From: an uncultured Clostridia bacterium
GTDB lineage: Bacteria > Bacillota > Clostridia > Oscillospirales > Oscillospiraceae
Reading direction: 5' to 3'
Assembly (NCBI GenBank): GCA_937915065.1
Contig: CALDMR010000173.1
Location: forward strand, 1 to 22,095
Length of the DNA: 22,095 nt
This document shows positions 7,679 through 15,416 of this stretch, piece by piece. The notes under the pieces were generated by a model. That model searched no databases, was not told the DNA's origin, and saw only the letters and a program-made list of their open reading frames with translations. A program made the translations under genes and the position numbers. Within the stretch, counting starts at the first letter, position 1. Every line of letters starts with the position of its first letter.

Positions 7679-9061
7679 TTACGCTGCAATAAATGTCCAA
7701 ACCAATAGAGACACAGTAATTACGATACCAGTAAAAATAAGAACCATCACACAGAAGCCCATAATATCGCGCACTTTCAACCCTGCAATGCCCAAAGCAG
7801 GCAACGCCCAGAAGGGCTGAATCATGTTTGTCCAAGTATCACCCCAAGTCAGCGCTACAGTTGTAATCGCAGGGTCAACACCCAAATGTAGGCCAGCAGG
7901 ATACATGATCGGTGCCTGTACGCCAAACTGCCCGCCTGCAGAGGGCACAAACAGATTAACCAAGGCCGCACTCAAGAATGTAAACAGCGGGTAAGTATGA
8001 ACAGTCGAGATGCTCAGAATTCCTTCTGTAATAATACCTGCCAGGGAAATGCCATCGGCATTGGCAGTAGTCATCATTCCCATAATACCGGCATAGAAAG
8101 GGAATTGCAAAATGATTCCCGCGCCGCTCTTTACAGCGCTACCCAGCGCTCGCACATAAGCAATGGGGGTTCTATGCAGCAACACGCCAAAAATCAACAA
8201 CATGAAATTCATGATATCGATATTCATGCTGAATCCTTTAGTCGCAAAGTACCAAACAATATATACCAAACCCGCAACAGCCGTGATCATAGAAACAATT
8301 TTGCTGTTTTCCAGCCGCTCTGCAGGTGTCATGGCAGATTTGTCCAAATTTTCCAATTCCTGCTCCGCAGCTGCGCGCTTCTCATCTTCCTCAATGGCTT
8401 TCGGATCAATGCAGAAGGTTTCACCGGGGGAGGGATGCATAGACGCATTTAACAGAATCAGGCCAATAAACATAAGCGCCAGCGTGATCAGCGTCAGCGG
8501 ATAGTAAGCGGTGCGGGTCATAGCAACCACCTCGGTTAATGCGCCGCCGCTGGTCACCAGCAATTCCTCCGGATTACTGGCCGCTTTCAGAATAATAGAG
8601 CTGGTAGGTACTGTGAGCATAAATGTAGAGTATGCAGATGCAATCAGCAAGCGGTAGTCCACACCGCGCACACGCTTGGCCAACTCTCTTGCAAAAATTG
8701 CGCCAATCACCAAGCCAAAGCCCCACTGGATCAAACAGGCAATACCCGCCACCACCGTGCATACCATAATGGCCTGCTTAGGAGACTTTGGAATATCTGC
8801 CAAACGCCTCAGCAAACGTTTAAACACAGGCGCATTGGCCAGACAGTTGCCCAAAACAACAACCAACACCATTTGCATTGAAAACCCAAGGAAGCCCCAG
8901 AATCCAGCTCCCCAGTGCTGGATCATAGTCAGCGGTGTTTCCCCGTTCAATGCAATTCCCAGAACGAACACAATTGCTGTTAACAGCAGTGCCAATAAAA
9001 ATGGATCCGGCAAATATTTTTGCACCAATTTGATACACCCTGAAGTCATTACTTTTATCAT
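7679..9061 (-). CDS. atoE: AtoE-family short-chain fatty acid transporter, copy 4 (BKACE-linked)
   Basis: 460-residue AtoE-family carrier, first gene of a two-gene operon with the BKACE (12 bases between them). Family landmarks are QKYLPDPFLLALLLTAIVF, MQMVLVVVLGNCLAN, WGFGLVIGAIFARELAKRV, LLQ-type FPFYAGIMGMM, VNLFVPSAGGQFGVQAP and WGDTWTNMIQPFWALPALG. It differs from copies 1-3 where they have IWHAGLSGSIPL: here the segment is TFMLTVPTSSIIL, and the following loop is longer, so a different substrate is likely. GGGAG lies 8 bases before the ATG. The operon context suggests import of the beta-keto acid used by the BKACE, export of acetoacetate, or exchange of the two (inference). Expression is predicted to depend on sigma-54. 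Confidence 0.95.
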   Translation of the reverse strand: MIKVMTSGCIKLVQKYLPDPFLLALLLTAIVFVLGIALNGETPLTMIQHWGAGFWGFLGFSMQMVLVVVLGNCLANAPVFKRLLRRLADIPKSPKQAIMVCTVVAGIACLIQWGFGLVIGAIFARELAKRVRGVDYRLLIASAYSTFMLTVPTSSIILKAASNPEELLVTSGGALTEVVAMTRTAYYPLTLITLALMFIGLILLNASMHPSPGETFCIDPKAIEEDEKRAAAEQELENLDKSAMTPAERLENSKIVSMITAVAGLVYIVWYFATKGFSMNIDIMNFMLLIFGVLLHRTPIAYVRALGSAVKSGAGIILQFPFYAGIMGMMTTANADGISLAGIITEGILSISTVHTYPLFTFLSAALVNLFVPSAGGQFGVQAPIMYPAGLHLGVDPAITTVALTWGDTWTNMIQPFWALPALGIAGLKVRDIMGFCVMVLIFTGIVITVSLLVWTFIAA

Positions 9062-9127
9062 ACTTCTCTCTCCCTTTTCAAAAAATTATTTGAAAGCACC
9101 ATCGAGCAGCCTTCTGCCTTTGTTATA

Positions 9128-9143
9128 AGCAAAATTCATGCCA
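9128..9143 (-). promoter_or_regulatory. Sigma-54 (-24/-12) promoter of the transporter/BKACE operon
   Basis: On the minus strand TGGCATG-AATT-TTGCT, against the consensus TGGCACG-N4-TTGCW. The invariant GG and GC are present with exactly 10 bases between them. The start codon is about 65 bases downstream. The gene directly upstream encodes a sigma-54 activator, which strongly supports the call. Confidence 0.88.
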
Positions 9144-9211
9144 CTTATTCTTTTGTGCAAATAGGCAAAAAACAGAACAGCTTTCCCGGATATCATCACA
9201 AAATATTCTTC

Positions 9212-9291
9212 TTTTTTGATGCTTGTCGTTTTTTTGCGAAACCGCCCTTCAAATTTGTAGCTTTTTTGCGACATTTTCTCTTTTTTGCAAC
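9212..9291 (-). promoter_or_regulatory. Candidate upstream activator sites for the sigma-54 regulator
   Basis: Repeats of the form (T/C)GCAAAAAA on the minus strand: GTTGCAAAAAA (9281-9291), GTCGCAAAAAA (9262-9272) and TTCGCAAAAAA (9230-9240), with a shorter ATCAAAAAA near 9212. Spacings are about 19 and 32 bases, close to two and three helical turns. They lie about 100-160 bases upstream of the -12 element, a usual enhancer position. Confidence 0.5.
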
Positions 9292-9294
9292 AAA

Positions 9295-9322
9295 GCCCCC
9301 CATTGCCATAGCAATGGGGGGC
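9295..9322 (-). terminator. Terminator of the sigma-54 activator gene
   Basis: A 12-bp perfect stem GCCCCCCATTGC with a CATA loop, 5 bases after the stop codon at 9327. The minus-strand tail is short (TTTGTTG). It separates the regulator transcript from the sigma-54 operon downstream. Confidence 0.8.
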
Positions 9323-9326
9323 GCTT

Positions 9327-10760
9327 TTACATTTCATGCTCCTGATACTTCTTAATTTTCCGATAGAGTACAGATCGGTGGATCCCCAACCGCTTAGCAG
9401 CATCATTAACATTTCCGCCGCATCGCCGCAGTGTCTGTTGGATATAGGCCCATTCCGCCTGTTCTGTGAATTCCCGCAAGCTTTTTCCTACAGGTGCTGT
9501 TTCCAACGGTAGGCGCGCCAGATCAAATCCATTCAATCCGATTGTACCCCGCTGCTCTGTAGTTCCGATAATTCTGCAAATATCTGCAGCTGTTACATAC
9601 TCTCCGCTGATCATGATCACCATGCGCTCAACCACATTGCGCAGTTCACGTACATTTCCAGGCCAAGTATATTCTACCAGCTGCACCATAGCCTTTTCAC
9701 TGAGAACCATATCTTTGTGATACTTTTCACCGTAATGCTTAGAAAAATATCGCGCCAAAGGCAGAATATCTTCTTTGCGCTCCACCAATGTCGGCAGGCG
9801 AATCGGGATAATGTTCAGCCGATAATAGAGATCTTCCCGAAATTCTCCGTTTTGAACTATCGCATACAAATCACGGTTTGTTGCTGCCAACAGACGAAAA
9901 TCTACGCTACGCTCTTCTGTGGCGCCTACACGCTGTATTTTTTTAGTTTCCAGCGTACGCAGAAGTTTCCCCTGTAATTCCAGTGGCAAAGAATTGATCT
10001 CATCCAAAAACAGCGTTCCTTTATCCGCCGCTTCAATCAGTCCCTTTTTGCCTCCTGTCAGTGCACCGGTAAACGCACCGCGCTCATACCCATATAAATT
10101 GGACTCCAATAGATTTTCCGGCAACGCAGCGCAATTGACAACCACCATGCAATGTTTTCCGCGTTGGCTGCGACGATGGATATATTCTGCCACAAGTTCC
10201 TTTCCCGTACCGGATGCGCCCGTAATCAACACCGTCGCATCCGCCGCAGCTATTTTTTTAGCGTCTTCTAAAACATTTTGCATCGCCGGACTTTCTGCTA
10301 CAAAATGGAGCTGCTCATCGTGCTGCTTTTCGTCCCTGCGATAGAATGTGTTTTCTAAATCTGCCATTTTCCGGCTGTTTGCTTCATAATAACAACCATT
10401 TAAGTAATCGACCGCATCACAAAAAGCAAGCATATATACAATTTCCCCCGCTTCATCAAAAACGGGAATCGCCCGCACCAAGTGTCTCTTTCGTTTCAGC
10501 ACACCGCCAACATTCGCATAGACATTGGAAAAAACGGATACTGCGTGCCTTTGCGCAAACACAATATCTGAAATACATATATCATAGTTTCCATTACTCA
10601 TCAATTCATGCACTTCATGCATCATCAACTCTGCATACGAAAGGCTCAACATATCCATATAAGTGGCATTTGCATATACATAGCGCCGCTCATGATCTAA
10701 AATATAGATTCCCCCGGGATACTGTTCCATCACATAGGAAGTAAATTCTTTTGCACTCAT
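9327..10760 (-). CDS. Sigma-54-dependent transcriptional activator (PAS, AAA+, Fis-type HTH)
   Basis: 477-residue enhancer-binding protein that remodels sigma-54 RNA polymerase using ATP. Domains: an N-terminal PAS-like sensor (about 10-120, GIYILDHERRYVYANATYMDM), a linker, an AAA+ domain with Walker A GASGTGKE (181-188), the sigma-54 contact loop GAFTGA (228-233), Walker B TLFLDE (249-254) and a WPGNVREL motif, and a Fis-type helix-turn-helix at the C-terminus (about 435-475, GNVNDAAKRLGIHRSVLYRKI). There is no receiver domain, so it probably senses a ligand or redox signal through PAS rather than being phosphorylated. AAGGGAG lies before the ATG. It is immediately upstream of, and in the same direction as, the transporter/BKACE operon with its -24/-12 promoter, so it is very likely the dedicated activator. 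Confidence 0.95.
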   Translation of the reverse strand: MSAKEFTSYVMEQYPGGIYILDHERRYVYANATYMDMLSLSYAELMMHEVHELMSNGNYDICISDIVFAQRHAVSVFSNVYANVGGVLKRKRHLVRAIPVFDEAGEIVYMLAFCDAVDYLNGCYYEANSRKMADLENTFYRRDEKQHDEQLHFVAESPAMQNVLEDAKKIAAADATVLITGASGTGKELVAEYIHRRSQRGKHCMVVVNCAALPENLLESNLYGYERGAFTGALTGGKKGLIEAADKGTLFLDEINSLPLELQGKLLRTLETKKIQRVGATEERSVDFRLLAATNRDLYAIVQNGEFREDLYYRLNIIPIRLPTLVERKEDILPLARYFSKHYGEKYHKDMVLSEKAMVQLVEYTWPGNVRELRNVVERMVIMISGEYVTAADICRIIGTTEQRGTIGLNGFDLARLPLETAPVGKSLREFTEQAEWAYIQQTLRRCGGNVNDAAKRLGIHRSVLYRKIKKYQEHEM

Positions 10761-10791
10761 TGCCGCAACTCCCTTTCCCCCAATTTATTTT

Positions 10792-10820
10792 ATAATGTCC
10801 GATTCTAAAACAAAAGTCAA
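10792..10820 (-). promoter_or_regulatory. Possible promoter of the sigma-54 activator gene
   Basis: TTGACT (10815-10820), 17 bases, CATTAT (10792-10797) on the minus strand. The -35 match is good and the -10 match is only 4/6. Confidence 0.35.
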
Positions 10821-10864
10821 TATCGCATCTTAATTTCCCAAAACCTTCCATAATTAAAAAATAC

Positions 10865-10892
10865 TTGCACTTTCGGGCGTTTTTGTTATAAT
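10865..10892 (+). promoter_or_regulatory. Sigma-A promoter of dusB
   Basis: TTGCAC (10865-10870), 16 bases, a perfect TATAAT (10887-10892). The start codon is about 70 bases downstream. Confidence 0.7.
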
Positions 10893-10967
10893 AGCATGCT
10901 GTATAGTTATGTTTTACGGTGATTGCGCTGTGGGCGGGTCACACTATGATAAAGGGGAACGGCAAAC

Positions 10968-11966
10968 GTGAAAATTGGAAACCTTGAGATCCGCTCCAAG
11001 CTGGCGCTGGCTCCCATGGCCGGTGTAACAGATCTGGCTTTCCGGCAGATCTGCAGCGAACTGGGCGCAGGACTGACCTGCACAGAACTGATCAGCTCCA
11101 AAGCCCTCTGCTATCAAGACAGCAAAACCCGCGGCCTTTTGAATCTGTTTCCCGGCGAGCATCCTGCCGCTGTACAGCTGTTCGGCAGCGATCCGGACTG
11201 CATGGCCCGGGCCGCCAAGCTGGCGCTGGACTATTCCGGCGCAGACCTGATCGACCTGAATATGGGCTGCCCTGTGGGCAAGGTAGTCAACAGCGGCGAC
11301 GGCAGCGCTCTGATGAAAGACATTCCAAAAGCGCTGCGCGTGGCCGAAGCCGTGATCAAGGCTGTCGATGTGCCTGTAACTGTAAAAATGCGCATCGGTT
11401 GGGATCGGGGGCATCTGAACGCCGTGGAATTGGCCAAAGGGCTGGAAAATGTCGGCGTTGCCGCCATCGCAGTCCATGGCCGCACCCGGGTGCAGATGTA
11501 CAGCGGCCAGGCCGACTGGGATCAAATCCGCCAGGTCAAGGAAGCCGTTTCTGTGCCCGTCATCGCCAATGGTGATATTTTCAAGGGCGAAGATGCCGTG
11601 CGCATCCTAAAACGAACCGGTGCAGACATGGCCATGATCGGCCGCGGCGTATTTGGAAACCCCTGGATTTTTCAGCAGGCCCAGGCCGCCCTGGAGGGCC
11701 GCCCCATCCCGCCCATTCCGCCATTGGATCAGCGGTGCGATACCGCCGTGCGCCAGATCGAACTGGCTGCCGCGGATAAAGGGGAGAAAATCGCCGTGTT
11801 GGAGGCCCGCCGCCACTATTGCTGGTATCTGAAAGGCGTTCCCTATGCCAACTACTACAAAGAACAGATCGTCCGCATGAATACCCTGGAGGACGTGTAT
11901 CGCATCACCGCCGGCATTAAGCGCGACCTGACCGACGAGGTGCCCAGAGGAGGAAGCAATGTATGA
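10968..11966 (+). CDS. dusB: tRNA-dihydrouridine synthase (DusB family)
   Basis: 332-residue FMN enzyme that reduces uridine to dihydrouridine in tRNA using NADPH. It has the TIM-barrel start LAPMAGVTDLAFR (14-26), the Dus signature DLNMGCPVGKV with catalytic C101, NSGDGSALM, VKMRIGW, VHGRTR and VIANGDI. Length is typical of the family. The start is a GTG at 10968, with GGGG 10 bases upstream; the LAPMAG motif at residue 14 fits this start. Its stop overlaps the next start by 4 bases (ATGA), so it is translationally coupled to the sigma-factor-like gene, an unusual partner. Confidence 0.95.
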   Translation: MKIGNLEIRSKLALAPMAGVTDLAFRQICSELGAGLTCTELISSKALCYQDSKTRGLLNLFPGEHPAAVQLFGSDPDCMARAAKLALDYSGADLIDLNMGCPVGKVVNSGDGSALMKDIPKALRVAEAVIKAVDVPVTVKMRIGWDRGHLNAVELAKGLENVGVAAIAVHGRTRVQMYSGQADWDQIRQVKEAVSVPVIANGDIFKGEDAVRILKRTGADMAMIGRGVFGNPWIFQQAQAALEGRPIPPIPPLDQRCDTAVRQIELAAADKGEKIAVLEARRHYCWYLKGVPYANYYKEQIVRMNTLEDVYRITAGIKRDLTDEVPRGGSNV

Positions 11967-13462
11967 CCATAGAACGCGTCAATGAACGGGAACTGCTGAC
12001 TGCCGCGACCCAAGGCAGCCAGGTAGCCTTCCGCGAACTGATCCACCTGCACCAGGGCGCTGTTTATCGTTTTGCCTGGGCTATGATCGGCGACGAACAA
12101 GCCCAGCAAGTCACGGAAAACGCTTTTCTCACCGCCTGGCGGCAGCTGGAATATCTGAAATCCTTTCATATGTCCTTCGGCGAGCGGCTGCTGCAGCTGG
12201 TTTGCGACGAATGTGCCGCAGCAACAAAGCGCCAGCGCCGCCACCGGGTCAATCTGCCCTCTGCCCAGGATGAAGACGCCCTGAACTTCCCTGTGCCTCC
12301 CCTGCGCTACGATCCCCGCACCAACATGGAGCACCTGGCCCTGCAAATGGATATTGAGGAAGCGCTGCGTGCTTTGCCGCTGCACTTCCGGCAAATCCTG
12401 CTGCTCCATGAGATGGCCGATCTGGCCGACACCCAGATTGCCGGCATCACCGGCAGCGACGCCCAAACGGTTCATACAGATCTGGCCCGGGCCCGCGGCT
12501 TTATGCGCCGCCAGATCATCCTCGGCGGCGGCTTCTTCCCCCCTTCCGACACCTCCAACGAAAAGGGCGGGGACATCCCGAAGGTTCAGGCCTGCAAGGC
12601 CTATCTCCCCACCCTGTCCGCAGCGGCAGATGACCTGTGCACCAACGCAGAAAAGCAAACGCTGTCTGTCCACATGGCGGAATGCCCCGGCTGTCAGGCC
12701 TATTATGACTCTCTGCGGGCCATCCACCACGGCATTGCCGTCATGAAGCGCGAAGTGCCCGGCGACATGGCGTCCTATATCATCCACCGCATTCAGCAGG
12801 AAGAAGGAAAGGGCGATCTGGCTGCCCCCGGCGAAAAACCGGAGCGCCGCCGCTTCCGTCCCGCTTTCGGCCGCTTCACCATCATCGGCCTGTGCCTGGC
12901 GCTGATCCTGCTGGCCTATTCCAACGGCCTTCTGGAGCGGGCCCAGAACAATGAGAACGACCCGCCCCAGCCGCCAACACAGGAACAGCAGACGCCCTCA
13001 ACCTCCGGCGATCCCACCCCGCAGCCGCCGGCGGAGCCCACGCCCCCCCCTGCAGAACCGGATACGCCCCCTGCCGCAGAGGATCCCGCCGCGCCTGCCG
13101 ATCCCGACGCTCCCGATGCTCCCGACACCAACCAAAGCGAAGGGACTTCCAGCCAGGAAGATCCCTCCATTGTGCCCGGGAGCGGCGCCAGCAGCACACT
13201 GATTCCCGCAGGAGGGACATATGCCGCTATCTACACGGCAGACGCTGCTGCCAGCGAAATTCTCAGCCGCTACTGCGCTTTTTCCTTCCAGTCCACCATG
13301 ACCGACGGCTCCAATATCCTCTACTATGTGGTTCCAGCCGCCAACAGCGGCGATTTAAGCGCCGCACTGGAAGAGGGTGGGTTCTCGCCCACCCCCTATG
13401 CAGATGAAACCGCCGTGGATCCCGCTGCGGAGCAGCTGCTGTATCTCATCCATCTATCCTAA
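11963..13462 (+). CDS. ECF-type sigma factor fused to a zinc anti-sigma domain, membrane helix and Pro-rich tail
   Basis: 499 residues in one frame. Residues about 18-95 match sigma-70 region 2 of ECF factors (VAFRELIHLHQGAVYRFAWAMIGD and following), and about 128-185 match region 4 (IEEALRALPLHFRQILLLHEM...ADTQIAGI). A zinc-binding anti-sigma-like segment follows, with C211, H237, C241 and C244 (H-x3-C-x2-C), the ligand spacing of ZAS proteins such as RsrA. A hydrophobic helix (about 304-322), a Pro/Glu/Ala linker (about 333-400) and a C-terminal domain (about 415-499) come next. It is predicted to be a membrane-tethered sigma factor held by its own anti-sigma domain and released by proteolysis or a redox/zinc signal (inference). 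AGGAGG at 11948-11953 supports the start. Region 2 is somewhat divergent, so activity as a sigma factor is not certain. Confidence 0.85.
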   Translation: MTIERVNERELLTAATQGSQVAFRELIHLHQGAVYRFAWAMIGDEQAQQVTENAFLTAWRQLEYLKSFHMSFGERLLQLVCDECAAATKRQRRHRVNLPSAQDEDALNFPVPPLRYDPRTNMEHLALQMDIEEALRALPLHFRQILLLHEMADLADTQIAGITGSDAQTVHTDLARARGFMRRQIILGGGFFPPSDTSNEKGGDIPKVQACKAYLPTLSAAADDLCTNAEKQTLSVHMAECPGCQAYYDSLRAIHHGIAVMKREVPGDMASYIIHRIQQEEGKGDLAAPGEKPERRRFRPAFGRFTIIGLCLALILLAYSNGLLERAQNNENDPPQPPTQEQQTPSTSGDPTPQPPAEPTPPPAEPDTPPAAEDPAAPADPDAPDAPDTNQSEGTSSQEDPSIVPGSGASSTLIPAGGTYAAIYTADAAASEILSRYCAFSFQSTMTDGSNILYYVVPAANSGDLSAALEEGGFSPTPYADETAVDPAAEQLLYLIHLS

Positions 13463-13467
13463 TTTAC

Positions 13468-13501
13468 AAAAGCGCCTGTGCCGCACAGCACAGGCGCTTT
13501 T
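13468..13501 (+). terminator. Rho-independent terminator of the dusB/sigma operon
   Basis: AAAAGCGCCTGTGC and GCACAGGCGCTTTT form a 14-bp perfect stem with a 6-base loop, 5 bases after the stop codon at 13462. Confidence 0.9.
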
Positions 13502-13552
13502 CGCCGTCTTTCTCCCCTCCGCAGCGGGGCAAGTCCGCCGCGAACCTATAAC

Positions 13553-13596
13553 AAAGCCGTTCCGGCTCCGCAAAAGCGGGAGCCGGAACGGCTTTT
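13553..13596. terminator. Bidirectional terminator between the sigma operon and putP
   Basis: AAAGCCGTTCCGGCTCC pairs with GGAGCCGGAACGGCTTT across a CGCAAAAGCG-type loop with one bulge. T-runs are present on both strands. It lies 19 bases after the putP stop codon. Confidence 0.85.
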
Positions 13597-13614
13597 TCAA
13601 TGTTTGCAGTCCGA

Positions 13615-15147
13615 TCAGCGGATCGCCTGATAGGCATCAAACTGATCGAGCACCTTCTGTTCGGGCTTTGCCGTCAGCAAAGACACGATCACCAATACAG
13701 CACAGTTGAGCAGGAATGCGGGCAGCAATTCATAAATATCGAAAGCGCCGCCCAGGGGACGCACCAGGAATTTCCAGATAAACACCATAGCGCCGCCGGA
13801 AATCATACCTGCCAGGGCTCCCCACTTATTGGCCCGCCGCCAGAACAGCGCAAACAGCACCACGGGGCCAAAGGCCGCGCCGAAGCCTGCCCAGGCAAAG
13901 GAGACAATCTTGAACACGGAACTGTTGGGATCCCGGGCCAGGAAAATTGCCACAACCGCAATGGCGATTAAGGACACACGGGCCACGATCATGGTCTGCT
14001 TTTCCGTCATCTGAATGCCGAACAATCCCCGCATCAAATCCTTGGACACGCTGGAAGAGGCCGCCAACAGCTGGGAATCCGCGGTGGACATGGTAGCCGC
14101 CAGGATACCGGCTAAAATCACGCCAGCCAGCAAGGCAGGCAGCGCGCCATGGGAGGACAACAGGCTGGCAATCCGCACAATGATCGTTTCCGAAGCGGCC
14201 CCTTCCAAAGTGGGAACCGCGCCGGCCGCCGTCATGCCCAGGCCTACCACGCCAATGAAAATCGCCACCGCCATGGAAATCACGACCCAGGTCGTAGCCA
14301 CCCGGCGGGAGGTAGTCAGCTTTTTCTCATCTTCAATGGCCATAAAGCGCAGCAGGATATGGGGCATACCGAAATAACCCAGGCCCCAGGCCAGGATGGA
14401 AACCGTGGTCAGCAAACCATAAGGCTTGGCGGCACCAGCCGCCACATCAAATGTGTTGGTCATGCTCAGATAACCGGGCAGGCTCTGGGCATTGGCAATG
14501 ACCGCATCAAAACCGCCTGCCACGCTGATGCCATAGCCCAATACGATCAAAAGCGCCACAGACATCACCGAACTTTGGATCAAATCCGTGGTACTGGCCG
14601 CCAGGAAGCCGCCGATGGCGGTGTAAGCCACAATCACCACGGCGCTGATGATCATGGCCGTCATATACTCCGTGCCAAACAGCGTGCCGAACAGTTTTCC
14701 GCAGGCGGCAAAGCCCGACGCCGTGTAAGGCACGAAAAAGATAATAATCACAATGGCCGCAATGCCCCGCAGGATATTCCGATCATCTCCAAAGCGCTTG
14801 GAGAAAAATTCAGGCGCAGTGATAGAATCGGTCAATACGCTGTAACGGCGGATGCGCTTGGCCACGATCAGCCAGTTCAAATAGGTGCCTACCGCCAGGC
14901 CGATGGCCGTCCACGCAGCATCGCAGATACCTGTGAGATAGGCCAGGCCGGGCAAGCCCATCAGCAGCCAGCTGGACATATCCGACGCCTCGGCGCTCAT
15001 GGCCGTAACATAAGGCCCCAGCTTCCGGCCGCCCAGATAAAAGTCATCTGCGCTGTTATTCCGCTTGGCAAAACGAATGCCGATATACAGCATCATGCCA
15101 AGATACAGCACGATGGCCAGCAAAATACAGATCTTTTCAACTGTCAT
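13615..15147 (-). CDS. putP: Sodium/proline symporter (SSS family)
   Basis: 510-residue sodium:solute symporter with about 13 membrane segments, close to E. coli PutP in length. Diagnostic parts are DDFYLGGRKLGPYVTAMSA (34-52), SAEASDMSSWLLMGLPG containing D56 (equivalent to PutP D55 of the sodium site), TDSITAPEFFSKRFGD, YTAIGGFLAASTTDLIQ, GYFGMPHILLRFMAI and ILAATMSTADSQLLAASS. It probably takes up L-proline with Na+. The start at 15147 (MTVEKIC) has GAGAGAA close by and AAGGGAG further up, an imperfect SD arrangement. It is a single gene between a bidirectional terminator and its own promoter. The family identity is firm; the proline specificity is inferred from similarity. Confidence 0.92.
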   Translation of the reverse strand: MTVEKICILLAIVLYLGMMLYIGIRFAKRNNSADDFYLGGRKLGPYVTAMSAEASDMSSWLLMGLPGLAYLTGICDAAWTAIGLAVGTYLNWLIVAKRIRRYSVLTDSITAPEFFSKRFGDDRNILRGIAAIVIIIFFVPYTASGFAACGKLFGTLFGTEYMTAMIISAVVIVAYTAIGGFLAASTTDLIQSSVMSVALLIVLGYGISVAGGFDAVIANAQSLPGYLSMTNTFDVAAGAAKPYGLLTTVSILAWGLGYFGMPHILLRFMAIEDEKKLTTSRRVATTWVVISMAVAIFIGVVGLGMTAAGAVPTLEGAASETIIVRIASLLSSHGALPALLAGVILAGILAATMSTADSQLLAASSSVSKDLMRGLFGIQMTEKQTMIVARVSLIAIAVVAIFLARDPNSSVFKIVSFAWAGFGAAFGPVVLFALFWRRANKWGALAGMISGGAMVFIWKFLVRPLGGAFDIYELLPAFLLNCAVLVIVSLLTAKPEQKVLDQFDAYQAIR

Positions 15148-15198
15148 TTCTCTCGATTACTCCCTTCCTTGCCGGGATACGCCCGACAATACCGTATC

Positions 15199-15207
15199 AG
15201 TATACCA
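15199..15207 (-). promoter_or_regulatory. Extended -10 promoter of putP
   Basis: On the minus strand TGGTATACT: the TGn extension plus TATACT (15199-15204, 5/6). No good -35 is found at 17 bases. The start codon is about 50 bases downstream. Confidence 0.5.
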
Positions 15208-15251
15208 TAAAACGAACCGTCTGGTTTTGACAAATATTCCAAAAAATCAAG

Positions 15252-15265
15252 AATAGCATGCTATT
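15252..15265. promoter_or_regulatory. Perfect 14-bp palindrome upstream of putP
   Basis: AATAGCATGCTATT, about 50 bases upstream of the putP -10 box, a possible activator or repressor site. The first 11 bases also occur at 10890-10900, overlapping the dusB -10 box. No further gene or clear signal is visible in 15266-15400. Confidence 0.35.
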
Positions 15266-15401
15266 TTATCATGAATATATCTTGGCAGTCCTTCTCCCTT
15301 TTCAGCCCAAAGGGGGCGCCGGCAGGCGTGAATCTTGCACTTTTCCTAAAGGATTCTTAAAAGTCCCCCCTTGAAATTAGGTAGATTTTTCAGAAGGGCT
15401 A

Positions 15402-15410
15402 TGGTACAAT
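15402..15410 (+). promoter_or_regulatory. Extended -10 promoter of queT
   Basis: TGGTACAAT: the TGn extension plus TACAAT (5/6). The predicted transcript start, near 15417, falls on the first base of the leader hairpin. Confidence 0.55.
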
Positions 15411-15416
15411 AAATAC

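Noticed and set aside
11855..12787. A 310-codon minus-strand open frame over the sigma-like gene.
   Set aside because: It is an antisense shadow without family resemblance; the plus-strand frame has recognisable sigma and zinc motifs and a strong SD.
14149..15210. A 353-codon plus-strand open frame over putP.
   Set aside because: It is antisense to a clear symporter, with His/Gln/Arg-rich composition and no ribosome site.
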